DNA of 64,000 nucleotides from NCBI GenBank assembly GCA_900142905.1, contig FSRV01000001.1:1798001-1862000 (forward strand), written 5' to 3'. Position numbers and translations under genes: made by a program. This DNA comes from Burkholderia sp. GAS332 (GTDB taxonomy: Bacteria > Pseudomonadota > Gammaproteobacteria > Burkholderiales > Burkholderiaceae). The notes beneath the pieces were generated by a model. That model worked only from the letters and a program-made list of their open reading frames with translations, had not been told where the DNA came from and made no database searches. This document shows, in pieces, positions 6,252 through 14,343 of the stretch. The number at the start of each line of letters is the position of its first letter. Within the stretch, counting starts at the first letter, position 1.

Positions 6252-8399
6252 ATGACGCGGATGCAATGGGCGATGGCCGCGGTATGGATGACCGCCGCCG
6301 CAGCGGCTCATGCGCAGACCACAGGGGAGCCGGCCGCAGCATCGGGCAGCACGGCCGCCGATGCCGTCAGCTCGAACACGTTGCCGGCTGTTGTCGTGTC
6401 CGCGCCCGCTGGGGACGATAGCGGAACAGTCGGCTATGTCGCAAAGCGTAGCGCTGCCGGATCGAAGACGGACACGCCGCTGACCGAGACGCCGCAGTCG
6501 GTTTCGGTGGTGACGCGCGATCAGATGGACGCGCAGGCCGCCCAGACGATCGACGCCGCGATCCGCTACGTGCCCGGTGTGACGACGCAGGACAATGACA
6601 TCCGCTTCGACCAGATTACCTCGCGCGGTTTTGATCTCAGCGACGATTCGTATCTCGACGGGATGCGTCTGATGCGCACGACCTGGTATGCGACGCCGCG
6701 GATCGATCCGTATTTTCTCGATCGAATCGATGTCGTACGCGGACCGGTTTCGGTGCTCTACGGCCAGGCGAGCCCTGGCGGCGCCTTGCTGATGACCAGC
6801 AAGTTGCCGACGACCTATCCGTTCCACGAGGTGCAGGCCCAGATCGGTAGCGACAACCGCTATCAGGGCATGTTCGATCTGAGCGGCCCGGTCGACCAGA
6901 ACGGCACGATCCTGTATCGCGTGACGGGCCTCGCGCGCGATGCCGACACCCAGACCGACCATGTCAAGGAGCAGCGGCTGGCAATCGCGCCGTCCGTCAC
7001 GTTCCGGCCGGATAAGAACACGACCCTCACGGTGCTCAGCAGCTACCAGTACGACCCGCAAGGCGGCCTGTTCAATCCGGTCCCCGCCGCGGGCACGATC
7101 CTGCCGAACATCAACGGCAAGATCTCGTCGCACGATTATCTCGGCAATCCGGACACCGATCGCTTCAAGCGTCAGCAGTTCACGATCGGCTATCTGTTCG
7201 AGCACGCGTTCAACGATACGTGGACGGTTCGTCAGAACGTCCGCTATCTGCATCAGGACATCCAGTATTACCAGAACTCGATATTCGGCTCGCTCGCACC
7301 CGATCAGCGCACGGCAGGTCTCTTCACCAACAACAACGACGAGCACCTCTCGAATTTCACCGTCGATACGCAGGCCGAGGCCAAATTCGATACCGGTCCG
7401 ATCAATCACACCGTGCTGTTCGGCTTTGACGTGCAGCGTGTGACGGACAACATCAGCCGGGGCTTTTCGCTAGGCACGATCGATATCTTCGCGCCGGACT
7501 ACAGCGATGTCGCCTACGTGCCGGATACTACGAAGCAATACATCGGGCAGACGCAATACGGTCTCTACGCGCAGGACCAATTGCGCTACAAAAAGTGGAC
7601 ACTGACGATCGGTGGCCGCCAGGATTGGGCGCGCAATTCGAATACGACCGACGGCGTTGCGTCAGATAGCCAGCAGCATGCGTTCACGTGGCGCGCGGGC
7701 CTGAGCTATGAGTTCGACTCGGGGATTGCGCCTTACGCGAGTTTCGCGAATTCGTTCCAGCCGTATGCCGGGACGACGTTTAACGGCACGCCGTTCGAGC
7801 CGACGCGTGGCAAGCAGGTTGAAGTGGGGGTGAAGTACCAGCCGAAGGGCTACAACGCGCTGTTCACGATCGCGGCGTTCGACCTGCGTCAGCAGAACGT
7901 CGAGACGAACGATGATGCGCATCCAGGCTTCACGGTTCAGACGGGCGAGATCCGTTCGCGTGGTTTCGAAGCCGAAGCGCGCGTCAGTCTCACCGACAGC
8001 CTGAACGTCATCGCTTCGTATGCGTTCCTGAACCAGCGCGTCACCTCGGCGGCGCCAGACGATCCCTCCCTCGGCAAGGGCGTGCCGAACGGCAGTCCGA
8101 CCAATATGGTCTCGCTGTGGCTCGACTACACGCTGCATGGCGGCGACTTCCGTGGTCTCGGGTTCGGTGCCGGCGCCCGCTACATCGGCGCATCATATGG
8201 AGACACGGCCAATACCTTCCAGGTGCCTAGCCACTTTCTCGTCGACGCGATGGTGCACTACGACGTGCGCAACTGGCGTTTCGCGGTCAATGCGAACAAC
8301 CTGTTCAACCGTCAATACATCGCTTATTGCAATAGCGGAACGCAGTGCTACTACGGCGCGGATCGCTCAGTGATTGGAACAGTCAGGTATCAATGGTAA
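6252..8399 (+). CDS. TonB-dependent ferric-siderophore receptor
   Basis: An outer-membrane beta-barrel of about 715 residues. It has a signal peptide (QWAMAAVWMTAAAAAHA), a TonB-box-like LPAVVVSAP, a plug domain starting near TPLTETPQSVSVVTRDQM and with the typical YVPGVTTQDN, SRGFDLSDD and VRGPVSVLYGQASPGG stretches, and a terminal aromatic residue in TVRYQW. It takes up the ferric siderophore with energy from TonB. It lacks the N-terminal secretin/TonB signalling domain seen in FpvA or FecA, so it is not a surface-signalling transducer. The start at 6252 is preferred because GGGGA lies nine bases upstream and the signal peptide is compact; 6228 is the alternative. It corresponds in role to OrbA. 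Confidence 0.92.
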   Translation: MTRMQWAMAAVWMTAAAAAHAQTTGEPAAASGSTAADAVSSNTLPAVVVSAPAGDDSGTVGYVAKRSAAGSKTDTPLTETPQSVSVVTRDQMDAQAAQTIDAAIRYVPGVTTQDNDIRFDQITSRGFDLSDDSYLDGMRLMRTTWYATPRIDPYFLDRIDVVRGPVSVLYGQASPGGALLMTSKLPTTYPFHEVQAQIGSDNRYQGMFDLSGPVDQNGTILYRVTGLARDADTQTDHVKEQRLAIAPSVTFRPDKNTTLTVLSSYQYDPQGGLFNPVPAAGTILPNINGKISSHDYLGNPDTDRFKRQQFTIGYLFEHAFNDTWTVRQNVRYLHQDIQYYQNSIFGSLAPDQRTAGLFTNNNDEHLSNFTVDTQAEAKFDTGPINHTVLFGFDVQRVTDNISRGFSLGTIDIFAPDYSDVAYVPDTTKQYIGQTQYGLYAQDQLRYKKWTLTIGGRQDWARNSNTTDGVASDSQQHAFTWRAGLSYEFDSGIAPYASFANSFQPYAGTTFNGTPFEPTRGKQVEVGVKYQPKGYNALFTIAAFDLRQQNVETNDDAHPGFTVQTGEIRSRGFEAEARVSLTDSLNVIASYAFLNQRVTSAAPDDPSLGKGVPNGSPTNMVSLWLDYTLHGGDFRGLGFGAGARYIGASYGDTANTFQVPSHFLVDAMVHYDVRNWRFAVNANNLFNRQYIAYCNSGTQCYYGADRSVIGTVRYQW

Positions 8400-8629
8400 G
8401 ACTTGCGTTGCAGGCCGCCGGGGCGTTTCGCCCCGGTGTGTCGCGGTTGAATGCCGTCGGGAATGCGCCCGCGCCGTCCGAATCCGACGATCCCGCGTCT
8501 CCCGCCAGCGCCGAACGCACGCTCGACTATGCGCGCAAGACCTGGCGCAACGCACCGTTCGACGAAGCCGATATCGAACGCGAAGAAGTGAAATCGCAGC
8601 GGGTCACGCTGACCGTTCCGCTGCCATAA
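8393..8629 (+). CDS. Unrecognised 78-residue protein coupled to the receptor gene
   Basis: ATG at 8393 overlaps the receptor stop codon as ATGGTAA, an arrangement usual for translational coupling. The predicted protein has a short N-terminal segment MVRLALQAAGAFRP, then a Pro/Ala/Ser-rich linker. It ends in a charged part with RTLDYARKTWRNAPFDEADIE and KSQRVTLTVPLP. There is no signal peptide I would trust and no domain I recognise. It sits between receptor and exporter genes on the same strand with 39 bases to the exporter start. Codon third positions look GC-rich like the neighbours. It could be a real small siderophore-locus protein or a chance frame. Confidence 0.5.
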   Translation: MVRLALQAAGAFRPGVSRLNAVGNAPAPSESDDPASPASAERTLDYARKTWRNAPFDEADIEREEVKSQRVTLTVPLP

Positions 8630-8668
8630 AACTAACAACGTCCCTCAAAAAAGCTCGATTCGATATCT

Positions 8669-10345
8669 ATGCACACTCTCTGGTTTCTGGTTAAAGGTTC
8701 GCGTCAGCGCTTGCTGCTGGCAATCGGCATGAGCCTTGTCAGCGGGTTCGGAAACGCGGCGATGGTCGCGCTCATCAACCAGGCGCTGTCCGCGTCGCGC
8801 GAACAGCTGGTCGAACTCGGCTTGCGTTTTCTCGTGATCGGTGTCGTCGTGCTCATCACGCGGACCGCTTCGCAGACGCTCTTCATGAGCCTGGGGCAGA
8901 ACGCCAAGGCGAGTCTGCGCATGAAGACCATCGACCGCATTTCGGGCGCGCCTTTTGCCTACGTTGAACGCCAGGGGTCGGCGCGTTCGCTGGGCGTGCT
9001 GACGCAGGATCTCGATGCGATCGTCGTGCTGTTCGTCGGTTTGCCCGGGCTCGTGATGAACGGTGCGGTGATTGCCGGGTGCCTCGTCTATCTTGGCTTG
9101 CTGTCGTGGCAGGTGCTGGTGTTCGCAGCCGTCACGGTGCTGATCGGCTCGGCGGGCTTTCATGCGGCCAACACGCGGGGCATGTTCCATCTGCGCAGCT
9201 CGCGTCGCCGGGAAGATGCGCTGGTGCGCCATTTCCGCGCGCTGTTCGACGGCGCCAAGGAATTGAAGCTCCATCGGGCGCGGATGCGCGAGTTTATCGA
9301 CGGCACGCTGGCGACCAACGTCGAGGCCGTGCGCGTGCAGCGCACCCGTGGCTATGTGCTGTATGCGGCCGCGGCGAGCTGGGGCAGCTTCATTTTCTTC
9401 GCGTTCATCGGCTGCGTGCTGTTCGTTCTGACGCGCTACCTGCCCGTCACGCCGCATGTGATGTCCGGCTACGCGATGATTTTCCTGTACATGATCATGC
9501 CGATCGAAGGCCTGCTTTCCGCGATTCCGAATCTCAGCACGGCGCGTGTGGCGCTCGAACGCGTCGAGCAGGTGAACGCGGAGTTGCCGATCGAGCAAAC
9601 GGTCGCCGCGCCGCAAGCCACGGCCTTCGAGAGCATCGTTCTCGAAGGCGTCACGCACCGGTATTTCCGCGAAAAAGAGAACGACGTCTTTACGCTTGGG
9701 CCGGTCAATCTGAGCTTCCGTCCCGGCGAGCTCGTCTATCTGATCGGCGGCAACGGCAGCGGCAAGACGACGCTGGCGAAGATGCTCGTCGGGCTCTACA
9801 CACCCGAAAGCGGACGGATTCTGCTCAATGGCGAGGAAGTCGGCGAAGCGCAGCGCGACGCGTACCGGCAACACTTTTCCGTCGTCTTCAGTGACTTCTT
9901 TCTGTTCGACACGCTGCTCGGTATCCGGCTCGACAACGTCGATCGAGCCGCGCATGCGTTGCTCGAAGATCTGCAACTCGCTCACAAGGTCAAGATCGAG
10001 AACGGTGTGTTCTCGACGCTCGAGCTGTCACAAGGCCAGCGCAAACGTCTCGCGCTGCTGGTGTCGTATCTCGAGGACCGGCCGTTCTATCTGTTCGACG
10101 AGTGGGCCGCGGATCAGGACCCGCTATTCAAGGACGTGTTCTACCGGCGCTTGTTGCCGGCGCTGAAGGCGAAAGGCAAGACGGTGGTGGTCATCACGCA
10201 CGACGACCGCTATTTCCATCTCGCGGACCGCTATATCAAGCTCGATTTTGGCCAGGTGATCGAAGAGGGCGCAGGCGGCGCCCATCCGGCCGATCCGTTC
10301 CATACCGATGCCCAGTCCACCGAGCCGCTCCCTGCTCGCGCCTAA
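8669..10345 (+). CDS. PvdE/SyrD-type cyclic-peptide siderophore ABC exporter
   Basis: A 558-residue fused ABC exporter. It has an N-terminal membrane domain of about six helices, beginning with WFLVKGSRQRLLLAIGMSLV, and a C-terminal ATPase. The ATPase has Walker A GGNGSGKTT near residue 360, signature LSQGQRKRLALL and a Walker B LFDEWAADQDP near 476; this DEWAADQDP variant is characteristic of the PvdE cyclic peptide transporter family. Such proteins move siderophore precursors from cytoplasm to periplasm. It corresponds to OrbE of ornibactin loci and lies between the receptor and importer genes. The final 25 or so residues after the ATPase (EEGAGGAHPADPFH) look unstructured. Confidence 0.92.
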   Translation: MHTLWFLVKGSRQRLLLAIGMSLVSGFGNAAMVALINQALSASREQLVELGLRFLVIGVVVLITRTASQTLFMSLGQNAKASLRMKTIDRISGAPFAYVERQGSARSLGVLTQDLDAIVVLFVGLPGLVMNGAVIAGCLVYLGLLSWQVLVFAAVTVLIGSAGFHAANTRGMFHLRSSRRREDALVRHFRALFDGAKELKLHRARMREFIDGTLATNVEAVRVQRTRGYVLYAAAASWGSFIFFAFIGCVLFVLTRYLPVTPHVMSGYAMIFLYMIMPIEGLLSAIPNLSTARVALERVEQVNAELPIEQTVAAPQATAFESIVLEGVTHRYFREKENDVFTLGPVNLSFRPGELVYLIGGNGSGKTTLAKMLVGLYTPESGRILLNGEEVGEAQRDAYRQHFSVVFSDFFLFDTLLGIRLDNVDRAAHALLEDLQLAHKVKIENGVFSTLELSQGQRKRLALLVSYLEDRPFYLFDEWAADQDPLFKDVFYRRLLPALKAKGKTVVVITHDDRYFHLADRYIKLDFGQVIEEGAGGAHPADPFHTDAQSTEPLPARA

Positions 10346-10397
10346 CCCGTCCACTTTTTTTCCCGCGGCCGCCGGCTGCGGGACTAGCCAGAATGCC

Positions 10398-11210
10398 ATG
10401 GTCAATACCAGTTTGTACGCTACTGAATCCGCATCCGCTCCACCGCTTTTCGAACTGGACCAGGTCCGATTCGATATCGGCGGGACGCGGCTGCTGGATG
10501 ACATCGATCTGTCGATTTCGCGCGAGTGCGTGACGGGCCTCATCGGTCACAACGGCTCGGGAAAAACGAGCTTGATGCGTCTGCTTGCGCGCCATCATGC
10601 GCAGGGTGCCGGTGCGATCCGTTTCGACGGCAAGCCGATTGCGTCGTGGAAGCCGCGCGAATTCGCGCAGCGTGTCGCGCACCTGCCGCAATACACCCCG
10701 TCTACCGATGGTCTGCTGGTGCGCGAACTCGTCGCGCTTGGCCGATACCCGTGGCACGGCAGTCTCGGCGTATTCGGCGACGACGACCGTGTGCAGGTTG
10801 AGGAAGCGATGCGGATGACCGACGTCACGCATTATGCGGACCGTCTCGTGGACAGCCTGTCCGGCGGCGAACGGCAACGTGTGTGGCTGGCGATGCTGAT
10901 CGCTCAGGATAGCCGGTGTCTGCTGCTCGACGAGCCGACGTCCGCGCTGGACATTGCCCATCAGGTCGAGGTGCTGGATCTGGTCCGTACGCTCTGCGCG
11001 CAACGCAGCATCGCGGCCGTTGTCGTATTGCACGACATCAACATGGCCGCGCGCTTTTGCGACCACATCGTCGCGCTGCGCCACGGGCGCATCCTGATGC
11101 AGGGCGCACCCCGCGACATCATGACCGGGCCGAATCTGCAGGCCATTTACGGCGTGCCGATGAATGTGCTTCAGGACCCCAGCGGCCGGGTCGTGGGCAT
11201 TCCGCAATGA
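10398..11210 (+). CDS. FhuC-like ATP-binding subunit of ferric-siderophore importer
   Basis: A 270-residue ATPase with Walker A GHNGSGKTS near residue 50, signature LSGGERQRVWLAMLIAQ, Walker B CLLLDEPTSALD and switch histidine in VVLHDINMAARF. These are the marks of FecE/FhuC-type ATPases of iron-siderophore import. The frame stays open upstream to 10308 inside the exporter gene, but ATG 10398 gives the usual length. Its stop overlaps the next start as ATGA. It would power the FhuB-like permease encoded downstream. It corresponds to OrbC. Confidence 0.93.
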   Translation: MVNTSLYATESASAPPLFELDQVRFDIGGTRLLDDIDLSISRECVTGLIGHNGSGKTSLMRLLARHHAQGAGAIRFDGKPIASWKPREFAQRVAHLPQYTPSTDGLLVRELVALGRYPWHGSLGVFGDDDRVQVEEAMRMTDVTHYADRLVDSLSGGERQRVWLAMLIAQDSRCLLLDEPTSALDIAHQVEVLDLVRTLCAQRSIAAVVVLHDINMAARFCDHIVALRHGRILMQGAPRDIMTGPNLQAIYGVPMNVLQDPSGRVVGIPQ

Positions 11211-12169
11211 GTGTCGACGGTTTGATTGCGCCCGTGTCGGAGAAGCGCCGCCTGTACCTGCGAGCGGCGGCCGCCGCCGCGCTGGGGATGACGGCTGCCG
11301 CGCATGCCGCCGCGCCGGACGCTGCAAGCCGCGCGCCGCGGCGGATCATCGTGCTGAACTGGGACCTGACTGAAATGCTGCTTTCGCTCGGCGTGGCACC
11401 CGTCGGTGTGCCGGCGCCCGCCTGGTACGTCAGCAGTGTCGTTGAGCCGCCGCTGCCTCGGCGTGTTGTCGACGTGGGACTGCTGTTCCAGCCGAACTAC
11501 GACGCGTTGTACGAACTACGGCCCGATCTGATCGTGATCACACCCGCGCACGCCAGCGTGAAGGCATCGTTCGAACGGATCGCGCCGACGCTGACGCTCG
11601 GCGCCTACGTGATGGACCCGCAACCGTACCGTGCGATGCGCGCCGAAGCGATGACGCTCGCCCGCCGCCTCGGTGTCGAAGCAAAGGCGGATGCGCTGCT
11701 GAATGCGACGAGCCGCTTGCTCGCGCAGTCGCGTGCAGCCCTCGATGCGGCGACGCCCACGGGCGGCTATCCGGACGTCTATGTCGCGCAGTTGGTAGAC
11801 GATCGCCACCTGCGCGTTTTCGGCACCGGCAGCATGTTCAACGAGATCTTGCAGACACTGGGGCTTGGTAACGCTGCCTTGACCGCGCTTGAGCGTGGGC
11901 GAAACGGGTCCGGCATGGGTGGATCCGCGTACATCGTCGAACTGGACCGTCTCGCGGCGGCACCCGACGCGCGCATCCTGTGGGTCGATTCGGGGGCGCC
12001 CGGCGATATGGTTGGCCTGCAACGTAATCCGGTGTGGCGGCAGTTGCCGTTCTCGCAAGCCGGAAGAGCGGCGACCTTACCGGTCATCTCGCCGACGGGC
12101 GCGTTAATCTCTGTCCAGCGTTTTGCCCGCGCTGTCGCCAATGCCATGCAGAGCAGCCATGTCATCTAA
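11207..12169 (+). CDS. FhuD-like periplasmic ferric-siderophore-binding protein
   Basis: A 320-residue class III substrate-binding protein that starts with ATGA overlap on the ATPase gene. The N-terminus reads SEKRRLYLRAAAAAALGMTAAAHA, in pieces a twin-arginine-like KRRLYLR followed by a hydrophobic stretch and an Ala-x-Ala cleavage site; Tat export is therefore likely but not proven. The mature part has the family features RIIVLNWDLTEMLLSLGV, PDLIVITP and GMGGSAYIVELDRL. It hands the ferric siderophore to the permease. It ends 11 bases inside the permease gene, so the three importer genes are tightly coupled. Confidence 0.9.
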   Translation: MSVDGLIAPVSEKRRLYLRAAAAAALGMTAAAHAAAPDAASRAPRRIIVLNWDLTEMLLSLGVAPVGVPAPAWYVSSVVEPPLPRRVVDVGLLFQPNYDALYELRPDLIVITPAHASVKASFERIAPTLTLGAYVMDPQPYRAMRAEAMTLARRLGVEAKADALLNATSRLLAQSRAALDAATPTGGYPDVYVAQLVDDRHLRVFGTGSMFNEILQTLGLGNAALTALERGRNGSGMGGSAYIVELDRLAAAPDARILWVDSGAPGDMVGLQRNPVWRQLPFSQAGRAATLPVISPTGALISVQRFARAVANAMQSSHVI

Positions 12170-14294
12170 ACACCTGCCTCCTTCGGGCCAGCAAGAGCGC
12201 CGCCCCGATGCGCGCGATATATGCAATACGTGCGATACGCGAATTGGGCAGCCTGCGCCCGCCGCGCAGCCTGCACCGGCCGCACAGGCTGCGGCACCCC
12301 GCAATATGCTCGTGCCCGTGACCTCGCTCGTCGTCCTCGCAGCCATTGCGCTGACCCTCTGGGTCCTGCAAACGCAGCTCGCCGGTTCCAGTCTCTGGTC
12401 GTCGATCATGGCGCCCGAACCCGGCAACCTTCGTCAACTGATCGTGCACGACAGCGCGTTGCCGCGTCTCGCGATGACCCTGATCTGTGGCGCCGCGCTC
12501 GCTCTCGCGGGTGCGGTTGCGCAACAGGTGCTGCGCAATCCGCTTGCCGAGCCCATGACGCTCGGCATCTTCCCCGGCGCCTATCTGGCGCTCACGCTCG
12601 CGACCCTCTGGGCGCCGGCGTGGATCGCCGCGCAGCGCGAGCTGATCGCGCTCGTGGGCGGGGCGCTGGCGATGCTGCTGGTCTTCGCATTGGCATGGCG
12701 GCAACGACTCGCTTCGCTTGCGGTGATTCTGTCCGGCATGATCGTCAGTTTCTATTGCGGCTCGCTGACCCTCGCGCTCGCGATCTCGCACTTCCAGTTG
12801 TTGGCTGGACTCATGATCTGGGGCGGCGGCGCACTGGACCAGCAGGGCTGGCACGCTAGCGCCGCGCTGTTCGCGCGGCTGGTGGTCGCGGGTGCGGCGG
12901 TTTTCCTGCTGCGCCGTCCGCTGAGCCTCTTCGAAGCCGGCGAAAGCACGGCGCGTGGGTTGGGCGTCTCGTTGATGCGTACGCGCTTCGCGGCGCTGGG
13001 TCTGGCGGTTGCGCTGACGGCGTGCGTCGTCAGCGCGGTCGGCGTGATCGGTTTCATCGGCCTTGCCGCGCCGACGCTGGCAAGACTCGCCGGCGCGCGG
13101 CGCTTCCAGCAGCGTCTCTTCTGGGCGCCTGTTCTCGGCGCCGCACTGTTATGGCTGACCGACGCAATGGTGCAGGCGGTGGCCATCAGCGGCGTGTTCG
13201 GTTCACAACTCATCCCGACGGGTGCCGTCACCTCGCTGATCGGTGCACCGATGCTGTTGTGGCTGCTGCGGCAACTCAAGTCGCGCCCTGATCTGAGGTC
13301 GGACGTGCGTGACAGCGTGGCACTGATCAGACATAGCCGGCCGGTGCGACTGATCGCGGGATTGGCCTTGCTCGCCGCGTTCATTGTCGTCCTGTCGATG
13401 GCGATCGGGCGCGGGCTCGACGGCTGGCGGATCGTCAGCGTCGCTCAATTCGAGGCACTGGCATTCTGGCGCGTGCCGCACACGGCGGCCGCGATTGCTG
13501 CGGGCATGATGCTCGGCCTTGCGGGCACGCTGGTGCAGCGCATGACCGGCAATCCGATCGCGAGTCCCGACCTGATCGGCGTGAGCTCGGGCGGGGCGCT
13601 CGGTATCGTTGCCGCCGTGTTCCTGTTTGCCGCGCCAGGACCGCTCGAGCTGTTCGCGTCGTGTCTCGCCGGCTCGATCGCCACCCTGCTGTTTCTGTTG
13701 TGGTTCGGACGTCGCGCCCTGTACGCGCCGGAGCGATTGTTGCTGATCGGTGTTGCCATTGGCGCGCTATTTCAGGCGGTCAGCGGGACGGTGACCGCGA
13801 GCGGCGACGCTCGCGCCGCGCTCCTGCTGAACTTCGTCGTCGGCTCGACCTATTACGTCCAGCCGGTGGCGGCTGCCGTTGCCGTGGTGGTCGCGCTGGT
13901 GGGTTTGGGTGCGGCGCCCTTGCTGGCCCGCTGGCTGGAACTGCTGTCGCTCGGCGAAGGCACGAGCCGTTCGCTTGGCGTGCGGGTCGACGTTGCGCGT
14001 CTTGCCGTGCTGCTGCTGACCGCGCTGCTCACGGCCACCTCGACGTTGATCGTCGGACCGTTGTCGTTCGTCGGTCTGATGGCGCCGCATATCGCGCGAT
14101 CATTGGGGGTGTGCCGCGCGCGGGAACAATTGCTCGCCGCGGCGGCGATAGGCGTAGTACTGATGGTGCTCGCGCAGTGGTGCGGCAACCTGCTGCTGTT
14201 TCCCAACGAAATGCCGGCGGGGTTGATGGCCGCGCTGATCGGCGGACCTTATCTGCTGTGGTCGATGTTGAAAGCAGCGCCGCGCGCGGCATGA
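12159..14294 (+). CDS. FhuB-like double-length FecCD permease
   Basis: About 711 residues holding two complete FecCD permease halves in tandem, as in FhuB of E. coli. The halves begin near LVPVTSLVVLAAIALTLW and near VRLIAGLALLAAFIVVL. Each half has the conserved loop before the coupling helix, GVIGFIGLAAPTLARL in the first and GPLSFVGLMAPHIARS in the second. The start at 12159 overlaps the binding-protein stop by 11 bases. The first 45 residues form an unusual Ala/Pro-rich cytoplasmic tail (PAPAAQPAPAAQAAAP) before the first helix. It completes an FhuCDB-type inner-membrane importer for hydroxamate-type siderophores. A hairpin terminator follows. Confidence 0.93.
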   Translation: MSSKHLPPSGQQERRPDARDICNTCDTRIGQPAPAAQPAPAAQAAAPRNMLVPVTSLVVLAAIALTLWVLQTQLAGSSLWSSIMAPEPGNLRQLIVHDSALPRLAMTLICGAALALAGAVAQQVLRNPLAEPMTLGIFPGAYLALTLATLWAPAWIAAQRELIALVGGALAMLLVFALAWRQRLASLAVILSGMIVSFYCGSLTLALAISHFQLLAGLMIWGGGALDQQGWHASAALFARLVVAGAAVFLLRRPLSLFEAGESTARGLGVSLMRTRFAALGLAVALTACVVSAVGVIGFIGLAAPTLARLAGARRFQQRLFWAPVLGAALLWLTDAMVQAVAISGVFGSQLIPTGAVTSLIGAPMLLWLLRQLKSRPDLRSDVRDSVALIRHSRPVRLIAGLALLAAFIVVLSMAIGRGLDGWRIVSVAQFEALAFWRVPHTAAAIAAGMMLGLAGTLVQRMTGNPIASPDLIGVSSGGALGIVAAVFLFAAPGPLELFASCLAGSIATLLFLLWFGRRALYAPERLLLIGVAIGALFQAVSGTVTASGDARAALLLNFVVGSTYYVQPVAAAVAVVVALVGLGAAPLLARWLELLSLGEGTSRSLGVRVDVARLAVLLLTALLTATSTLIVGPLSFVGLMAPHIARSLGVCRAREQLLAAAAIGVVLMVLAQWCGNLLLFPNEMPAGLMAALIGGPYLLWSMLKAAPRAA

Positions 14295-14307
14295 CACCGA
14301 TGCCGGG

Positions 14308-14333
14308 AAGCCTGCGGCGTATTGCGCAGGCTT
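14308..14333. terminator. Hairpin between convergent fhuB-like and porin genes
   Basis: Perfect 9-base stem AAGCCTGCG (14308-14316) and CGCAGGCTT (14325-14333) in the 49-base gap between convergent stop codons. It lacks a long T-run, so termination may be weak or factor-assisted. Confidence 0.55.
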
Positions 14334-14343
14334 TCCTTACCCC

